A stretch of 64,000 nt of DNA from Insolitispirillum peregrinum (GCF_042665255.1 NZ_JBHTCD010000002.1), one strand, 5' to 3'. Shown: positions 50,241 to 58,860, counted from the first letter of the stretch. Made by a program: numbers and translations. Notes: generated by a model not told the origin, from the sequence alone.

Positions 50241-53200
50241 ACGCCCTGTCCCGTCTTGGCCTGATCAACTGGCACTTGCTGCCGTCGATGGACATCGACG
50301 TCAGCGGACACATCGGGGTGATCGGCGAAAACCGCAGCGGCAAATCAACCCTGCTCGACCTGATTCAGGTGGTGATGACCGGCAACGACCGCCGCTATCT
50401 GCGCCTGAACGCCAGCGCCAGCGACAGCGGGCGCAAGCGCAGCAGCCGGTCGGTCCACGCCTATTGTCTGGGGCGACTGGGGCCGGATGCGGTATCCCGG
50501 CGCGAGGCCCGCACCTATCTGTTTCTGGTGTTCCGCAACGCCCACCGCCCGCAGCAGGCCACCACTATCGGCATTGCGCTGGAGGCCAGCGAGCGGGAAA
50601 CCAGTGAACGGGTCCATGCCCAGTTCATCGCCCATGGCCGGGCGCTGACGGTCAGCGACTTTCTGTACACCCGCGACGATGGCAGCGAAGGGGTGCGCGA
50701 CTGGTCGCTGGCCCGCCCGCATCTGGAAAAGCTGTGCGCCGAGGTCGGCGGTTCGCTGGCGGTCTACCGCGACGAGCCGACCCGCTATGTGCAGGACTAT
50801 CTGAAAGCCCTGTCCACCGGCGAACGCTTCATCGCCCCCGACCACATGCTGAAAGCCTTCGTCAACGCCATCTCGTTCGAGCAAATCCCCAACGCCACCG
50901 AGTTTGTCCGCCGTTACCTGCTGGAACGCGACGACATCCGCATTGGTCAGTTGCGCGAGTCGATTGCCACCTATCACGACCTGCAAAAACACATCAGCAA
51001 GCTGCGCGAAAAGCTGGCGGCGCTGACCGTGCTGCACAGCGAAGTCAGCGCCTTCCGCTCCACCGTCCGCGAGCACGAGCGCAATCAGTGGCTGGAGGCC
51101 CGCGCCGGGTTTGATGCCGCCGTCCGCGTCACCCGCAGCCTGCGGCAGGACCGCGACAGCGCCCTGCGCATGGGCCGCGATGCCCAGTATGAAATCGAGG
51201 AATACGCCCGCCTGATCCGCGATCTGGACGAAGAACAGGCCAACCTGCAAAGCGCCATCGCCAGCCAGACCCAAGGCGGGCGGATGCAGGAACTGAAGCA
51301 GCAATCCAAGGCGCTGGGGCTGGAACTGACCACCGTCCTCAACTCGCTGAAGGTGCTGCATACCAGCGTGGTCGCCGGAGCCACCGCCCTGCGCACCCAG
51401 CACACGCTGGAAACCCTGCCGCTGACCCTGATGGCCGCCCTCGACCGGCTGGTCAGTGCCTCGGGCAGTGCCGCCCCGCCGTCGTGGCCCGCCGACCCGC
51501 GCGCGGTGGCGGTTGCCCTTGACGATCCGACGCTGGCCGATGCCAGTAATGCCGCCGCCACCTGCCGCACCGCCGCCGACCGGCTGGTGAAGGAACAGGC
51601 AATCCCGGAACAGGCCCTGCTGGACCTGCAAGCCCAAATCCGCGACATCCGCGACAAGGGCGCGTTGCTCGACCCGCATGTATCGCAGTTGATCAGCGAG
51701 CTGAGCGACAAGGGCTTTCGCCCACGGGTGCTCGGGCACCTGCTGACCGTGCAGGCCGAAGACTGGCGCGATGCGGTCGAAGCCCTGTTGGGCCGTGACC
51801 GCGAAGCGATCGTGGTCGATGATGCCCACGTCGATGACGCCATCCGCCATCTGCAACAGAACCGCCGCCGCCTGCGCGGCTGCCGGATCGTCAACACCCG
51901 CAAGATCGACAGCAACAAGTCCACCCCCGAGGCCAACACGCTGGCGTCGGTGCTGCGCTCGGACGATGACGCGGCGATGGCCTTTGTCATTCGCCGCATT
52001 GGCGGCGTGCGGCTGGCCGATACGCTGGCTGACCTGCACCAGCCGGGGCGGGCAATCATGCGCGATGGCACCTATGATGATGGCCTGACCGTCGAGGTGC
52101 GCGACGTTCAGGGCGGCTATCGCATCGGCGCCGGAGCCGCCCGCGCCAGCCTGCCGGCGCTGGAAGAACAGGCCAGCGCCCTGCGCGAACAGATTGCCGC
52201 GCTGGACAGCCGCTGCGAAGCCCTGCGCCGACTGGCGGGCAGCCTCGACACCCTGGGGCAGGCAGCGGGCCGGGGCGAGGCCCTGTTGACCCTGTGCGGT
52301 CAGGCCGAAAGCCTGCAAGGCCGTCTCGATCAGGTCAACGCCGACATGGGCGACCTCGCCCGCAACATCAACCCCGACCTCGGCAGCCGTCTGGAAAAGG
52401 TACGCGAGACGCTCGCCAACTATCGCCGCGAAGAACGCGATGCCTCGGTACGGCTGGCCGAGTCCCGCCGTACCGTCGGCGAGATCACCGGCAGGCTGAA
52501 TGCGGGCGGCGACCAGTTGCTCGGCTCCAACACCCAGCGGCGGCAGGCGTTCGATTTGTGGAAACGCCGCAAATCCCTGTTGCCGCGCGAGGAAAGCCGC
52601 ACCCTCTATGCCAGTCGCCGCAAGGAGGCAAAGGACGATTGTGAACGCATCGCCCGCGACGCCCGCAAGGTGGTGTTCGAGCTGCGCGACGAGATCGAAA
52701 AGCGCAAGAACCTGATCTTTGACCGCACCCTTGCCTATCACCAACTGGCGGGCAGCCGCCCCGACCTGACCCGCGAAACGGTGCAGGTGATGCGCGACAT
52801 TGCCCCGTGGCTGGACAGCACCCTCAGCCAGATTCGTGACACCGAACTGGTGCAGTTCGAAGCCGACGCCATCGAAGCCGCTGAAAAGACCCGCAACATC
52901 TTTCAGCACTCGTTCGCCTATGAACTGCGTGCCCGTTTCCAGCGGCTGGACAGTGCCCTGCACAAGCTGAACCGCATCCTGCGCGACCACGATTTCCACT
53001 ATGAACGCTATCGCTTCACCGCCCAACCGCACGAAGGCATGCGCGACATCATCGCGCTGGTGCGGGCATCCGAGGCCGACGACACCCTGTTCGGCCTGCT
53101 GTTCGATCAGGATGTCAGCGCCGACCATCCGCACGCCAAGGCACTGGAAACCGTGCGGGCGGTGCTGCTCGATGACAGCCTCGACATGAGCGAGTTCGAG

Positions 53201-53716
53201 GACTATCGCCGCTATTACACCTTCAACCTGATCATGAAGGACATCACCACCAACCGCGAAACCGATCTGGAAACCCGCCGGGGCACCGGCTCGGGGGCCG
53301 AACAGCAGGTGCCGTTCTATGTCGCCATCGGCAGCGCCCTCGCCGCCGCCTACCACGACCGCGCCGCCGGTGATCCGGCGCTGGAAAAGGGCATCGGGCT
53401 GGCGGTGTTCGACGAAGCCTTTTCCAAGCTCGACGGCAAGAACCAGAAAGCCTGCATGGACTTTTACCACAAGCTCGGCCTGCAGGTGCTGGTCGCCGCC
53501 CCGTTCGAAAAGCGCGCCACCCTCTATGAAACGATGGATACCTTCATCGAAACCCTGCGCCACGATGATCAGGTCGATATCGAATGCTATGGCATCCGCC
53601 CTCGCGCCCGGCAGGCCTTCGTGCAGGCCAACCCGCTGAATCAGGGCTTTGAGGCGTTTCAGATGGCGTTCGGAGAGGGGGAAGCCCCTGCCGCAGACGA
53701 GACCAGCGTGCGTTAA
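50237..53716 (+). CDS. jetC: Wadjet SMC-like ATPase JetC
   Basis: The 1159-residue protein is a MukB/SbcC-type SMC ATPase. Walker A is GENRSGKS at residues 30-37. Long coiled-coil arms surround a hinge region at about 450-620. Near the C-terminus lie the signature-like TGSGAEQQVPFYVAIGSALA (about 1015-1035) and Walker B VFDEAFSKLD with Asp1059 and Glu1060. It should use ATP to extrude DNA loops and test the topology of circular DNA. The gene begins within the jetB stop. The final four codons before the TAA (Thr-Ser-Val-Arg) and the stop itself lie inside a module B repeat arm, so the natural C-terminus has been replaced or lengthened by the repeat. Confidence 0.94.
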   Translation: MNALSRLGLINWHLLPSMDIDVSGHIGVIGENRSGKSTLLDLIQVVMTGNDRRYLRLNASASDSGRKRSSRSVHAYCLGRLGPDAVSRREARTYLFLVFRNAHRPQQATTIGIALEASERETSERVHAQFIAHGRALTVSDFLYTRDDGSEGVRDWSLARPHLEKLCAEVGGSLAVYRDEPTRYVQDYLKALSTGERFIAPDHMLKAFVNAISFEQIPNATEFVRRYLLERDDIRIGQLRESIATYHDLQKHISKLREKLAALTVLHSEVSAFRSTVREHERNQWLEARAGFDAAVRVTRSLRQDRDSALRMGRDAQYEIEEYARLIRDLDEEQANLQSAIASQTQGGRMQELKQQSKALGLELTTVLNSLKVLHTSVVAGATALRTQHTLETLPLTLMAALDRLVSASGSAAPPSWPADPRAVAVALDDPTLADASNAAATCRTAADRLVKEQAIPEQALLDLQAQIRDIRDKGALLDPHVSQLISELSDKGFRPRVLGHLLTVQAEDWRDAVEALLGRDREAIVVDDAHVDDAIRHLQQNRRRLRGCRIVNTRKIDSNKSTPEANTLASVLRSDDDAAMAFVIRRIGGVRLADTLADLHQPGRAIMRDGTYDDGLTVEVRDVQGGYRIGAGAARASLPALEEQASALREQIAALDSRCEALRRLAGSLDTLGQAAGRGEALLTLCGQAESLQGRLDQVNADMGDLARNINPDLGSRLEKVRETLANYRREERDASVRLAESRRTVGEITGRLNAGGDQLLGSNTQRRQAFDLWKRRKSLLPREESRTLYASRRKEAKDDCERIARDARKVVFELRDEIEKRKNLIFDRTLAYHQLAGSRPDLTRETVQVMRDIAPWLDSTLSQIRDTELVQFEADAIEAAEKTRNIFQHSFAYELRARFQRLDSALHKLNRILRDHDFHYERYRFTAQPHEGMRDIIALVRASEADDTLFGLLFDQDVSADHPHAKALETVRAVLLDDSLDMSEFEDYRRYYTFNLIMKDITTNRETDLETRRGTGSGAEQQVPFYVAIGSALAAAYHDRAAGDPALEKGIGLAVFDEAFSKLDGKNQKACMDFYHKLGLQVLVAAPFEKRATLYETMDTFIETLRHDDQVDIECYGIRPRARQAFVQANPLNQGFEAFQMAFGEGEAPAADETSVR

Positions 53717-53888
53717 ATCTGGCACCACAGTACGCGACGGTTAGGGAACAAGACGGTTAGGGAACAAGGACGTGGAGCGCTGCTCCACACCTCGCTGGGG
53801 CCGGGAGGCCCCAGACCCCATCAATTTGATATTCAAAGATAATTCTTTTTCGGGGGCGGTGTCACCTGTAACGTGCACGGGTCCAGAT
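53704..53888 (-). repeat. Composite palindromic repeat between jetC and jetD (B/C, one side worn)
   Basis: The element opens with GACCAGCGTGCGTTAAATC (which contains the jetC stop codon). It continues with ACAGTACGCGACGG, a duplicated GGTTAGGGAACAAG, GGAGCGCTGCTCC, the hairpin CTGGGGCC/GGCCCCAG and the AT-rich centre. The far half is truncated, retaining only GGTGTCACCTGTAACGTGC and GGGTCCAG as a degraded closing arm. It occupies the whole 186-base gap in an otherwise overlapping operon. Confidence 0.85.
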
Positions 53889-53902
53889 GCGGGAAGGAAG
53901 CG

Positions 53903-55048
53903 ATGGCAAAACGGTTTACCGATGCCCTGCAAGGGTTACAAGACATGCTGCGGGCGGCAGAAAAGCCAACGCCCGCACAAACCATCCGTTTTGTTCCTGA
54001 TTACCAGGGCATGAAGGACAGTCGGCAGCGGGATGACTTCCTTCAGGTCATTCGTACCGCAGAAGACAGCGGCGCCATCAGTGCCAGCTATCACCATGAC
54101 CGTACCCACCCGGCACCGCTCACCTCTGTTACCCTTCGCGATATCGATCGGCTCGCCCGCTTTCTTGGGGTAGAGACCGCCGCCAGCAAGACACGGCAGA
54201 GCCGGACCCGTTTGTCTTCGCACCTCGTCGATCTGCCGCTCTGGATCGTGGAATGCGTCGAGACGACATTACAGCATTGGGAGACAAATCGTCCCGGCCC
54301 TCTGGGGGTGCGCTGCCATGACACCGACAGCCTCATAACCGTGCTGTATCTTCTGAGTGCCCTTGAAAAGCAGGAGCACCTTGGTCTCGACATGCGGACA
54401 TTCTCCCGACGGGCTTGCGGTGACAGCAAAGCCGTGGAAGCCCTGCGCGGCCCGGTGATTGCGGCATGGCGCCAACGGGAAGAGCTGCCCGCCGACCCGG
54501 ATGAAGCCTTGACTGCGATCGGTCTGGAAAAGTTTCCCCATCCCGTACTGGTTCAAGGATGCTTTGATCATCCTGTCATCGGAACGGTTCAGGCTGTGCC
54601 CTATCTGGGCTTTCCGCTGGACATGATCACCAGCGGTCTGAGAGCCTTGCCTCCTCCAGCCTACGTGCTGACGATAGAAAACTTTGCTTCGTTTAACCGC
54701 TACGTCCGGGAAATAGAGGATCAAGGTCTGATCATCTACACCAATGGCTTCCCCAGCCGCACAACACGCGCCTTGCTGGCCCGCCTTGACGAGACACTGC
54801 CTGCCACATGCCCGTTTTACCACTGGGGTGATGTCGATCAGGGAGGGCTGCGCATCCTGCAAACCCTGCAACGCAGCATCAAGCGCACCCTGTTGCCGCA
54901 CGCCATGCCACTTGAGTCTCCTCACTGGGCAAGCTGCATTGAGGATATCGCAAAATGGATTGCAACCGCATCATCCTGCCCACACGAGCAGGAACAGGAT
55001 GATCCGTGTTCTCCACTCGCTGCCCCCTACAACACCCACGCCAGATAG
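53903..55048 (+). CDS. jetD: Wadjet nuclease JetD (DUF3322/DUF2220, toprim)
   Basis: The 381-residue protein has an N-terminal DUF3322-type region and a C-terminal toprim (DUF2220) domain related to topoisomerase VI subunit A. The toprim catalytic glutamate is Glu259 in VLTIENFASFNRYV and the aspartates are Asp310 and Asp312 in YHWGDVDQGGLRIL; all are intact. In the family JetD cuts plasmid DNA once the JetABC motor stalls on a small circle. ATG 53903 follows GGAAGGAAG closely. Two 60-base lines counted within the gene are 58% GC, lower than most jetABC lines. The last 22 bases overlap the convergent transporter gene. Confidence 0.92.
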   Translation: MAKRFTDALQGLQDMLRAAEKPTPAQTIRFVPDYQGMKDSRQRDDFLQVIRTAEDSGAISASYHHDRTHPAPLTSVTLRDIDRLARFLGVETAASKTRQSRTRLSSHLVDLPLWIVECVETTLQHWETNRPGPLGVRCHDTDSLITVLYLLSALEKQEHLGLDMRTFSRRACGDSKAVEALRGPVIAAWRQREELPADPDEALTAIGLEKFPHPVLVQGCFDHPVIGTVQAVPYLGFPLDMITSGLRALPPPAYVLTIENFASFNRYVREIEDQGLIIYTNGFPSRTTRALLARLDETLPATCPFYHWGDVDQGGLRILQTLQRSIKRTLLPHAMPLESPHWASCIEDIAKWIATASSCPHEQEQDDPCSPLAAPYNTHAR

Positions 55049-55962
55049 CCCGAGACGGTCAGCACCGACAGCACGGTTGAGATCAGGATCACCCGTGCCG
55101 TCATGCTGGCCTCGCGGTTATAGTATTCCGCCAGCATGAACGGGCCGGTGCCGGTGGGCAGGGCGGCCAGCAGGGTGGCGATGATGGTCAGCGACGACGG
55201 TAACTGGAACACCAGCGCCGCCAGCACCCACGTCACCACCGGCTGCACCACCAGCTTGGCAAGGACATACAGGCTGCACAGGCTGTTGGACACCGGGGCC
55301 GCCGTACGGTCCGCCGCCAGAAACAGGCCGAGCGCCACCAGCGCACAGGGCGAGGCAGCCTCGCCCAGCAGCTTCAGGAAGGTTTCGGCGGGGGCAGGCA
55401 GGCTCAGGCCGGACAGCGACACCAGCGCCCCCAGCGCCGGAGCCACCAGCAGCGGGTTCTTGCCCAGCGCTTTGGCGACCTTCACCGCCACGCTGCCCCG
55501 GCCCTTTTCGGTGCGCAAGCCGATTTCGATGCAGACAATCCCCACTCCGAAAATGCCGCAGACGGTCAGGATCATCGCCAGCGTCACCGGCCCGACCGCC
55601 CCCGGCCCCAAGGCCAGCACCCCCAGCGGAAAGCCCATGTAACCGGTGTTGGGATAGGCGGTGTTCAGCCCATCCACCGCCGCATCGGGCAGCGGTGCCC
55701 CGCGCAGCAACCGCCCGGCCACCGTCAGCGCGAACACCACCAGCCCGCCGATGGCAAAGGCGGCGATGAACCCCGGCTGCCACAGCTCGGACCAGTTGGC
55801 CTTCGCCATCACGTCAAACAACAGCGCGGGCAGCGCCAGCCAGACCACAAAGCGGTTCAGTTCGGTGGTGGCGTGCGGTCCCAATGCTCCCAGACGGCGG
55901 GCCAGCCAGCCGACCAGAATCAGGGCAAAGATCGGCAGCACGGTCAGCAAGGTGGACAGCAT
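55027..55962 (-). CDS. AEC-family (auxin efflux carrier-like) transporter
   Basis: The 311-residue inner-membrane protein has ten predicted helices in two halves. It starts MLSTLLTVLPIFALILVGWL. It contains LNRFVVWLALPALLFDVMA near residue 35, the NTAYPNTGYMGFPLGVLALG motif typical of AEC carriers near 100 and LLAALPTGTGPFMLAEYYNR near the end. AEC members export or import organic acids. Here it lies next to a LysR gene and a sugar-acid pathway, so transport of a related carboxylate is plausible but unproven. An in-frame codon 19 residues upstream was rejected because it precedes the first helix without a ribosome binding site. Confidence 0.85.
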   Translation of the reverse strand: MLSTLLTVLPIFALILVGWLARRLGALGPHATTELNRFVVWLALPALLFDVMAKANWSELWQPGFIAAFAIGGLVVFALTVAGRLLRGAPLPDAAVDGLNTAYPNTGYMGFPLGVLALGPGAVGPVTLAMILTVCGIFGVGIVCIEIGLRTEKGRGSVAVKVAKALGKNPLLVAPALGALVSLSGLSLPAPAETFLKLLGEAASPCALVALGLFLAADRTAAPVSNSLCSLYVLAKLVVQPVVTWVLAALVFQLPSSLTIIATLLAALPTGTGPFMLAEYYNREASMTARVILISTVLSVLTVSGYLAWVL

Positions 55963-55987
55963 CGGGAACAATCCTAGATAGAAAATA

Positions 55988-56926
55988 TTACAGTCCCCGG
56001 GCATACTGCCGCAGGGCACGGGCGAATTCCTGCGCCACCGCCCCCAGCGGCTCGCCCTTGCGGGTCAGGATGCCAAAGCCGGTCAGGTCCTTGCCGATGG
56101 TGATCGGCAGGCTGCACAGCAGATTGGCGCGCAGATGATCACGGACCACCGACTCCGGCAACATTGTTACCGCGTCACTGGCCTGTAGCACTTGCAGGGT
56201 GGCAAAGATCGAACTGGCCTCGACCAGATTGGCCGGAGTCGCCAGATGAGCCTGGGCGAATTCCTGCTCCAGCACCCGCCGGGCCGGGCTGCTGAGAGGC
56301 TGCATCACCCATGGACATTCGACCAGTTGCCGCAGGGTCAGGCCCTCGGCCTGCGCCAGCGGATGGCCGCTGCGCGCCACCACGTACAGTGTTTCGTTGG
56401 CCAGCGGCTCGAAATCAAACTCGTTGTGCTGCAACGGCCCGCTGAACCGCCCCACCGCCAGATCGAGCTTGTGGACCGCCAGCAAATCCATGATCTCGTC
56501 GCTGGTTTCCCCCAGCAGGCGGATCACCAGCAGCGGGCGGGTGGCTTTCAGGTCGGCCACCGCCCGCGCCACCAGATCGGGCGCAGCCCCCATGATCGCC
56601 CCGACCACCAGCTGACCATAACCGCCTTGTCGTTTGGCATCCAGATCGGCGGCAAAGCGTTCAAAGTCGGCCAGCAGGCGGCTGGCAAAGCGCACCACCT
56701 CGGCCCCCAGCTCGGTTGGCTGCATCCCCCGGCTCAGGCGCTCGAACAGCGGGAAGCCGAACACCAGCTCGGCATCGTGCAGCATTTTGGTTGCCGTCGG
56801 CTGGGTGACATGAATCGCCTCGGCGGCACGATGCAGATTGCGGGTCTGCCCGACAGCGGCAATCAGCGCCAACTGTTTCAAACGTAAGCGATTCATCAGC
56901 GCGGGCAGCAGGGAAGAAGCAGACAT
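55988..56926 (-). CDS. LysR-family transcriptional regulator
   Basis: The 312-residue protein has a winged helix-turn-helix at residues 12-70 (LKQLALIAAVGQTRNLHRAA, then IHVTQPTATKMLHDAELVFG) and an effector-binding domain afterwards. The SIFATLQVLQASDAVTMLPE segment resembles GbpR-like regulators of sugar and sugar-acid uptake. It is transcribed divergently from the L-rhamnonate cluster with about 140 bases between, the usual arrangement for a LysR activator and its target. An inverted repeat in that gap is a candidate operator. The likely inducer is a pathway sugar acid, by inference. Confidence 0.9.
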   Translation of the reverse strand: MSASSLLPALMNRLRLKQLALIAAVGQTRNLHRAAEAIHVTQPTATKMLHDAELVFGFPLFERLSRGMQPTELGAEVVRFASRLLADFERFAADLDAKRQGGYGQLVVGAIMGAAPDLVARAVADLKATRPLLVIRLLGETSDEIMDLLAVHKLDLAVGRFSGPLQHNEFDFEPLANETLYVVARSGHPLAQAEGLTLRQLVECPWVMQPLSSPARRVLEQEFAQAHLATPANLVEASSIFATLQVLQASDAVTMLPESVVRDHLRANLLCSLPITIGKDLTGFGILTRKGEPLGAVAQEFARALRQYARGL

Positions 56927-56953
56927 GGCACCTGACCGATAGAAAAAGCTGAT

Positions 56954-56987
56954 CGATAGCAGCCGTCTTTCGATTGGTTGGCTATCG
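56954..56987. promoter_or_regulatory. Candidate LysR operator
   Basis: CGATAGC and GCTATCG form a perfect 7-bp inverted repeat 20 bases apart, with an extra GATAG at 56938-56942, between the lysR-like start and the FAH-family gene. Spacing is longer than the usual T-N11-A core, so both halves may be separate half-sites. Confidence 0.4.
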
Positions 56988-57063
56988 CTGTCCTTCGTAC
57001 ACTGCCTATCAGACCGAAAACCACCACTGCCGTCCAGATACCAAAAAACAGGAAGGAAACACC

Positions 57064-57906
57064 ATGAAGCTGTTGCGCGTTGGCCCGCAGGGACACGAAA
57101 AACCCGCCGCTCTCGATGCCAACGGAACCTTGCGCGACCTGTCGGCCCATGTGGCAGACATCGGCGGCGCGGCCCTGACGCCCGCCAGCCTTGACGCCCT
57201 GCGCACCGTTGACCTTACCACCCTGCCGGAACTGGCTGCTGACAGCCGGATCGGGGCCTGTGTCGGCGCGGTGGGCAAGATCATCTGCGTTGGCCTGAAT
57301 TACAGCGACCATGCGATTGAATCGGGCATGGCCATCCCCAGCGAGCCGGTGCTGTTCCTGAAGCCGACCAGCGCACTGTGCGGTCCCTATGACGATGTGG
57401 AAATCCCCCGCGGGGCGGAAAAGACCGACTGGGAAGTCGAACTGGGCATCGTGATCGGCAAGACCGCCAAATACGTCAGCGAAGCCGACGCCCTTGACCA
57501 TGTGGCGGGCTATTGCGTGGTCAACGACGTTTCCGAGCGGGCCTTCCAGCTGGAGCGCGGCGGCCAGTGGGACAAGGGCAAGGCGCACGACACCTTTGCC
57601 CCGCTCGGGCCGTGGCTGGTGACGGCGGACGAGGTTGCCGACCCGCAGGACCTGTCCCTGTGGCTGGAGGTGGATGGCCATCGCTATCAGGACGGTTCAA
57701 CCCGCACGATGATTTTCGGCGTTGCGCATCTGGTGTCCTACATCAGCCAGTTCATGAGCCTGCAACCCGGTGACGTCATTTCCACCGGCACCCCGCCGGG
57801 CGTCGGTTTCGGTCAACGGCCGCAGGTCTATCTGCGTGCCGGGCAGGTGATGACCCTTGGCATCAGCGGGCTGGGCGAACAGCGCCAGCGCACCGTCGCC
57901 GCCTGA
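57064..57906 (+). CDS. FAH-family hydrolase, probable 2,4-diketo-3-deoxy-L-rhamnonate hydrolase
   Basis: The 280-residue protein is a fumarylacetoacetate-hydrolase-fold enzyme. It has CVGLNYSDHAIESGMAIPSE near residue 77, the metal-binding WEVELGIVIGK near 125 (two acidic ligands), GYCVVNDVSERAFQLERGGQ near 148 and ISTGTPPGVGFGQRP near 240. In the non-phosphorylative L-rhamnose route such an enzyme (LRA6) splits 2,4-diketo-3-deoxy-L-rhamnonate into pyruvate and L-lactate. The neighbouring SDR and RhmD genes support this; the L-fuconate analogue is an alternative substrate. ATG 57064 follows GGAAGGAAA. Confidence 0.8.
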   Translation: MKLLRVGPQGHEKPAALDANGTLRDLSAHVADIGGAALTPASLDALRTVDLTTLPELAADSRIGACVGAVGKIICVGLNYSDHAIESGMAIPSEPVLFLKPTSALCGPYDDVEIPRGAEKTDWEVELGIVIGKTAKYVSEADALDHVAGYCVVNDVSERAFQLERGGQWDKGKAHDTFAPLGPWLVTADEVADPQDLSLWLEVDGHRYQDGSTRTMIFGVAHLVSYISQFMSLQPGDVISTGTPPGVGFGQRPQVYLRAGQVMTLGISGLGEQRQRTVAA

Positions 57907-58004
57907 TCTTCTTTTTCCTGTTTGTGTGCCCTGCCAGAGAGGCTGCGCGATGACCCGCGCGCCCTCTGAACGGGACCACTTTGCCCGTTTCAAAGGATAC
58001 CCCG

Positions 58005-58757
58005 ATGACCGCTTCCGGTTTCACCAATTCTGTCGCCATCATCACCGGCGGTGCCCGTGGCATTGGCTATGCCGCCGCCGAGCGGATGCTGCAGGCCGGG
58101 GCCAGTATCGCCCTGTGGGATATTGATGCCGATGCCCTCGCCACCGCCAGCGACCGCCTGTCGTCGCACGGGGCCGTTCTGCCGGTGTCGGTCGAACTGA
58201 CCGACGAAATTTCCGTCAACGCCGCCCTCAAGACGACTCTCGACCGCTTTGGCAAGGTTGACATTCTGGTCAACAACGCCGGGATCACCGGCGGCAATGC
58301 CCCGCTGTGGGAACTGTCGCCCGATGTCTGGCGGCGGGTGGTCGATGTCAATCTGGTCGGCCCCTACCTGACCTGCCGCGCGGTGGTGCCGCAGATGGTC
58401 GAACGCGGCTATGGCCGGATTGTCAACGTCGCCTCGATCGCAGGCAAGGAAGGCAACCCCAACGCCTCGCACTACAGCGCCTCGAAGGCCGGGCTGATCG
58501 CCCTGACCAAGTCGCTGGGCAAGGAACTGGCCACCCGTGGCGTACTGGTCAACTGCCTGACCCCCGCCGCTGCCAAGACCGACATCTTTGCCCAGATGAA
58601 GCAGGAGCATATCGATTACATGCTGGCGAAAATCCCGATGAACCGCTTTGTGGGGGTCGAGGAAGTCGCCGCCATGATCGGCTGGCTGGCATCACCGGAC
58701 TGTTCGTTTACCACCGGTGGCGTGTTCGACATTTCCGGCGGCCGCGCCGTTTACTAA
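58005..58757 (+). CDS. SDR oxidoreductase, probable 2-keto-3-deoxy-L-rhamnonate 4-dehydrogenase
   Basis: The 250-residue classical short-chain dehydrogenase has the cofactor motif TGGARGIG near residue 13, NNAGITGG near 87 and the catalytic Ser/Tyr/Lys in VASIAGKEGNPNASHYSASK near 140-160. The aspartate after the second strand (WDID) suggests NAD+ preference. In context it would oxidise C4 of 2-keto-3-deoxy-L-rhamnonate (LRA5-like), feeding the hydrolase encoded just before it. ATG 58005 has AAAGGA eight bases upstream. About 100 bases separate it from each neighbour in what is probably one operon. Confidence 0.82.
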   Translation: MTASGFTNSVAIITGGARGIGYAAAERMLQAGASIALWDIDADALATASDRLSSHGAVLPVSVELTDEISVNAALKTTLDRFGKVDILVNNAGITGGNAPLWELSPDVWRRVVDVNLVGPYLTCRAVVPQMVERGYGRIVNVASIAGKEGNPNASHYSASKAGLIALTKSLGKELATRGVLVNCLTPAAAKTDIFAQMKQEHIDYMLAKIPMNRFVGVEEVAAMIGWLASPDCSFTTGGVFDISGGRAVY

Positions 58758-58860
58758 TCCTCCCCTTTTCGGAAAACAGCTCCTACCATTCACCCCGCGG
58801 CGGCCGCCACCTGTCAAAAAAACACAATAACGGCGCTCGCCTGACAGAGAGGAAACATCC

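Noticed and set aside
50345..53728. 1127-codon open frame antisense to jetC
   Set aside because: It mirrors jetC codon by codon in a GC-rich region; its product is Gly/Gln/Val-rich without a domain, while jetC has intact ATPase motifs.
9230..53932. Several short frames in the repeats that share a MERCSTPR peptide
   Set aside because: They come from the GGAGCAGCGCTCC part of module C and its surroundings. They differ in frame and length between copies, lack ribosome binding sites and are explained by DNA repetition, not by a gene family.
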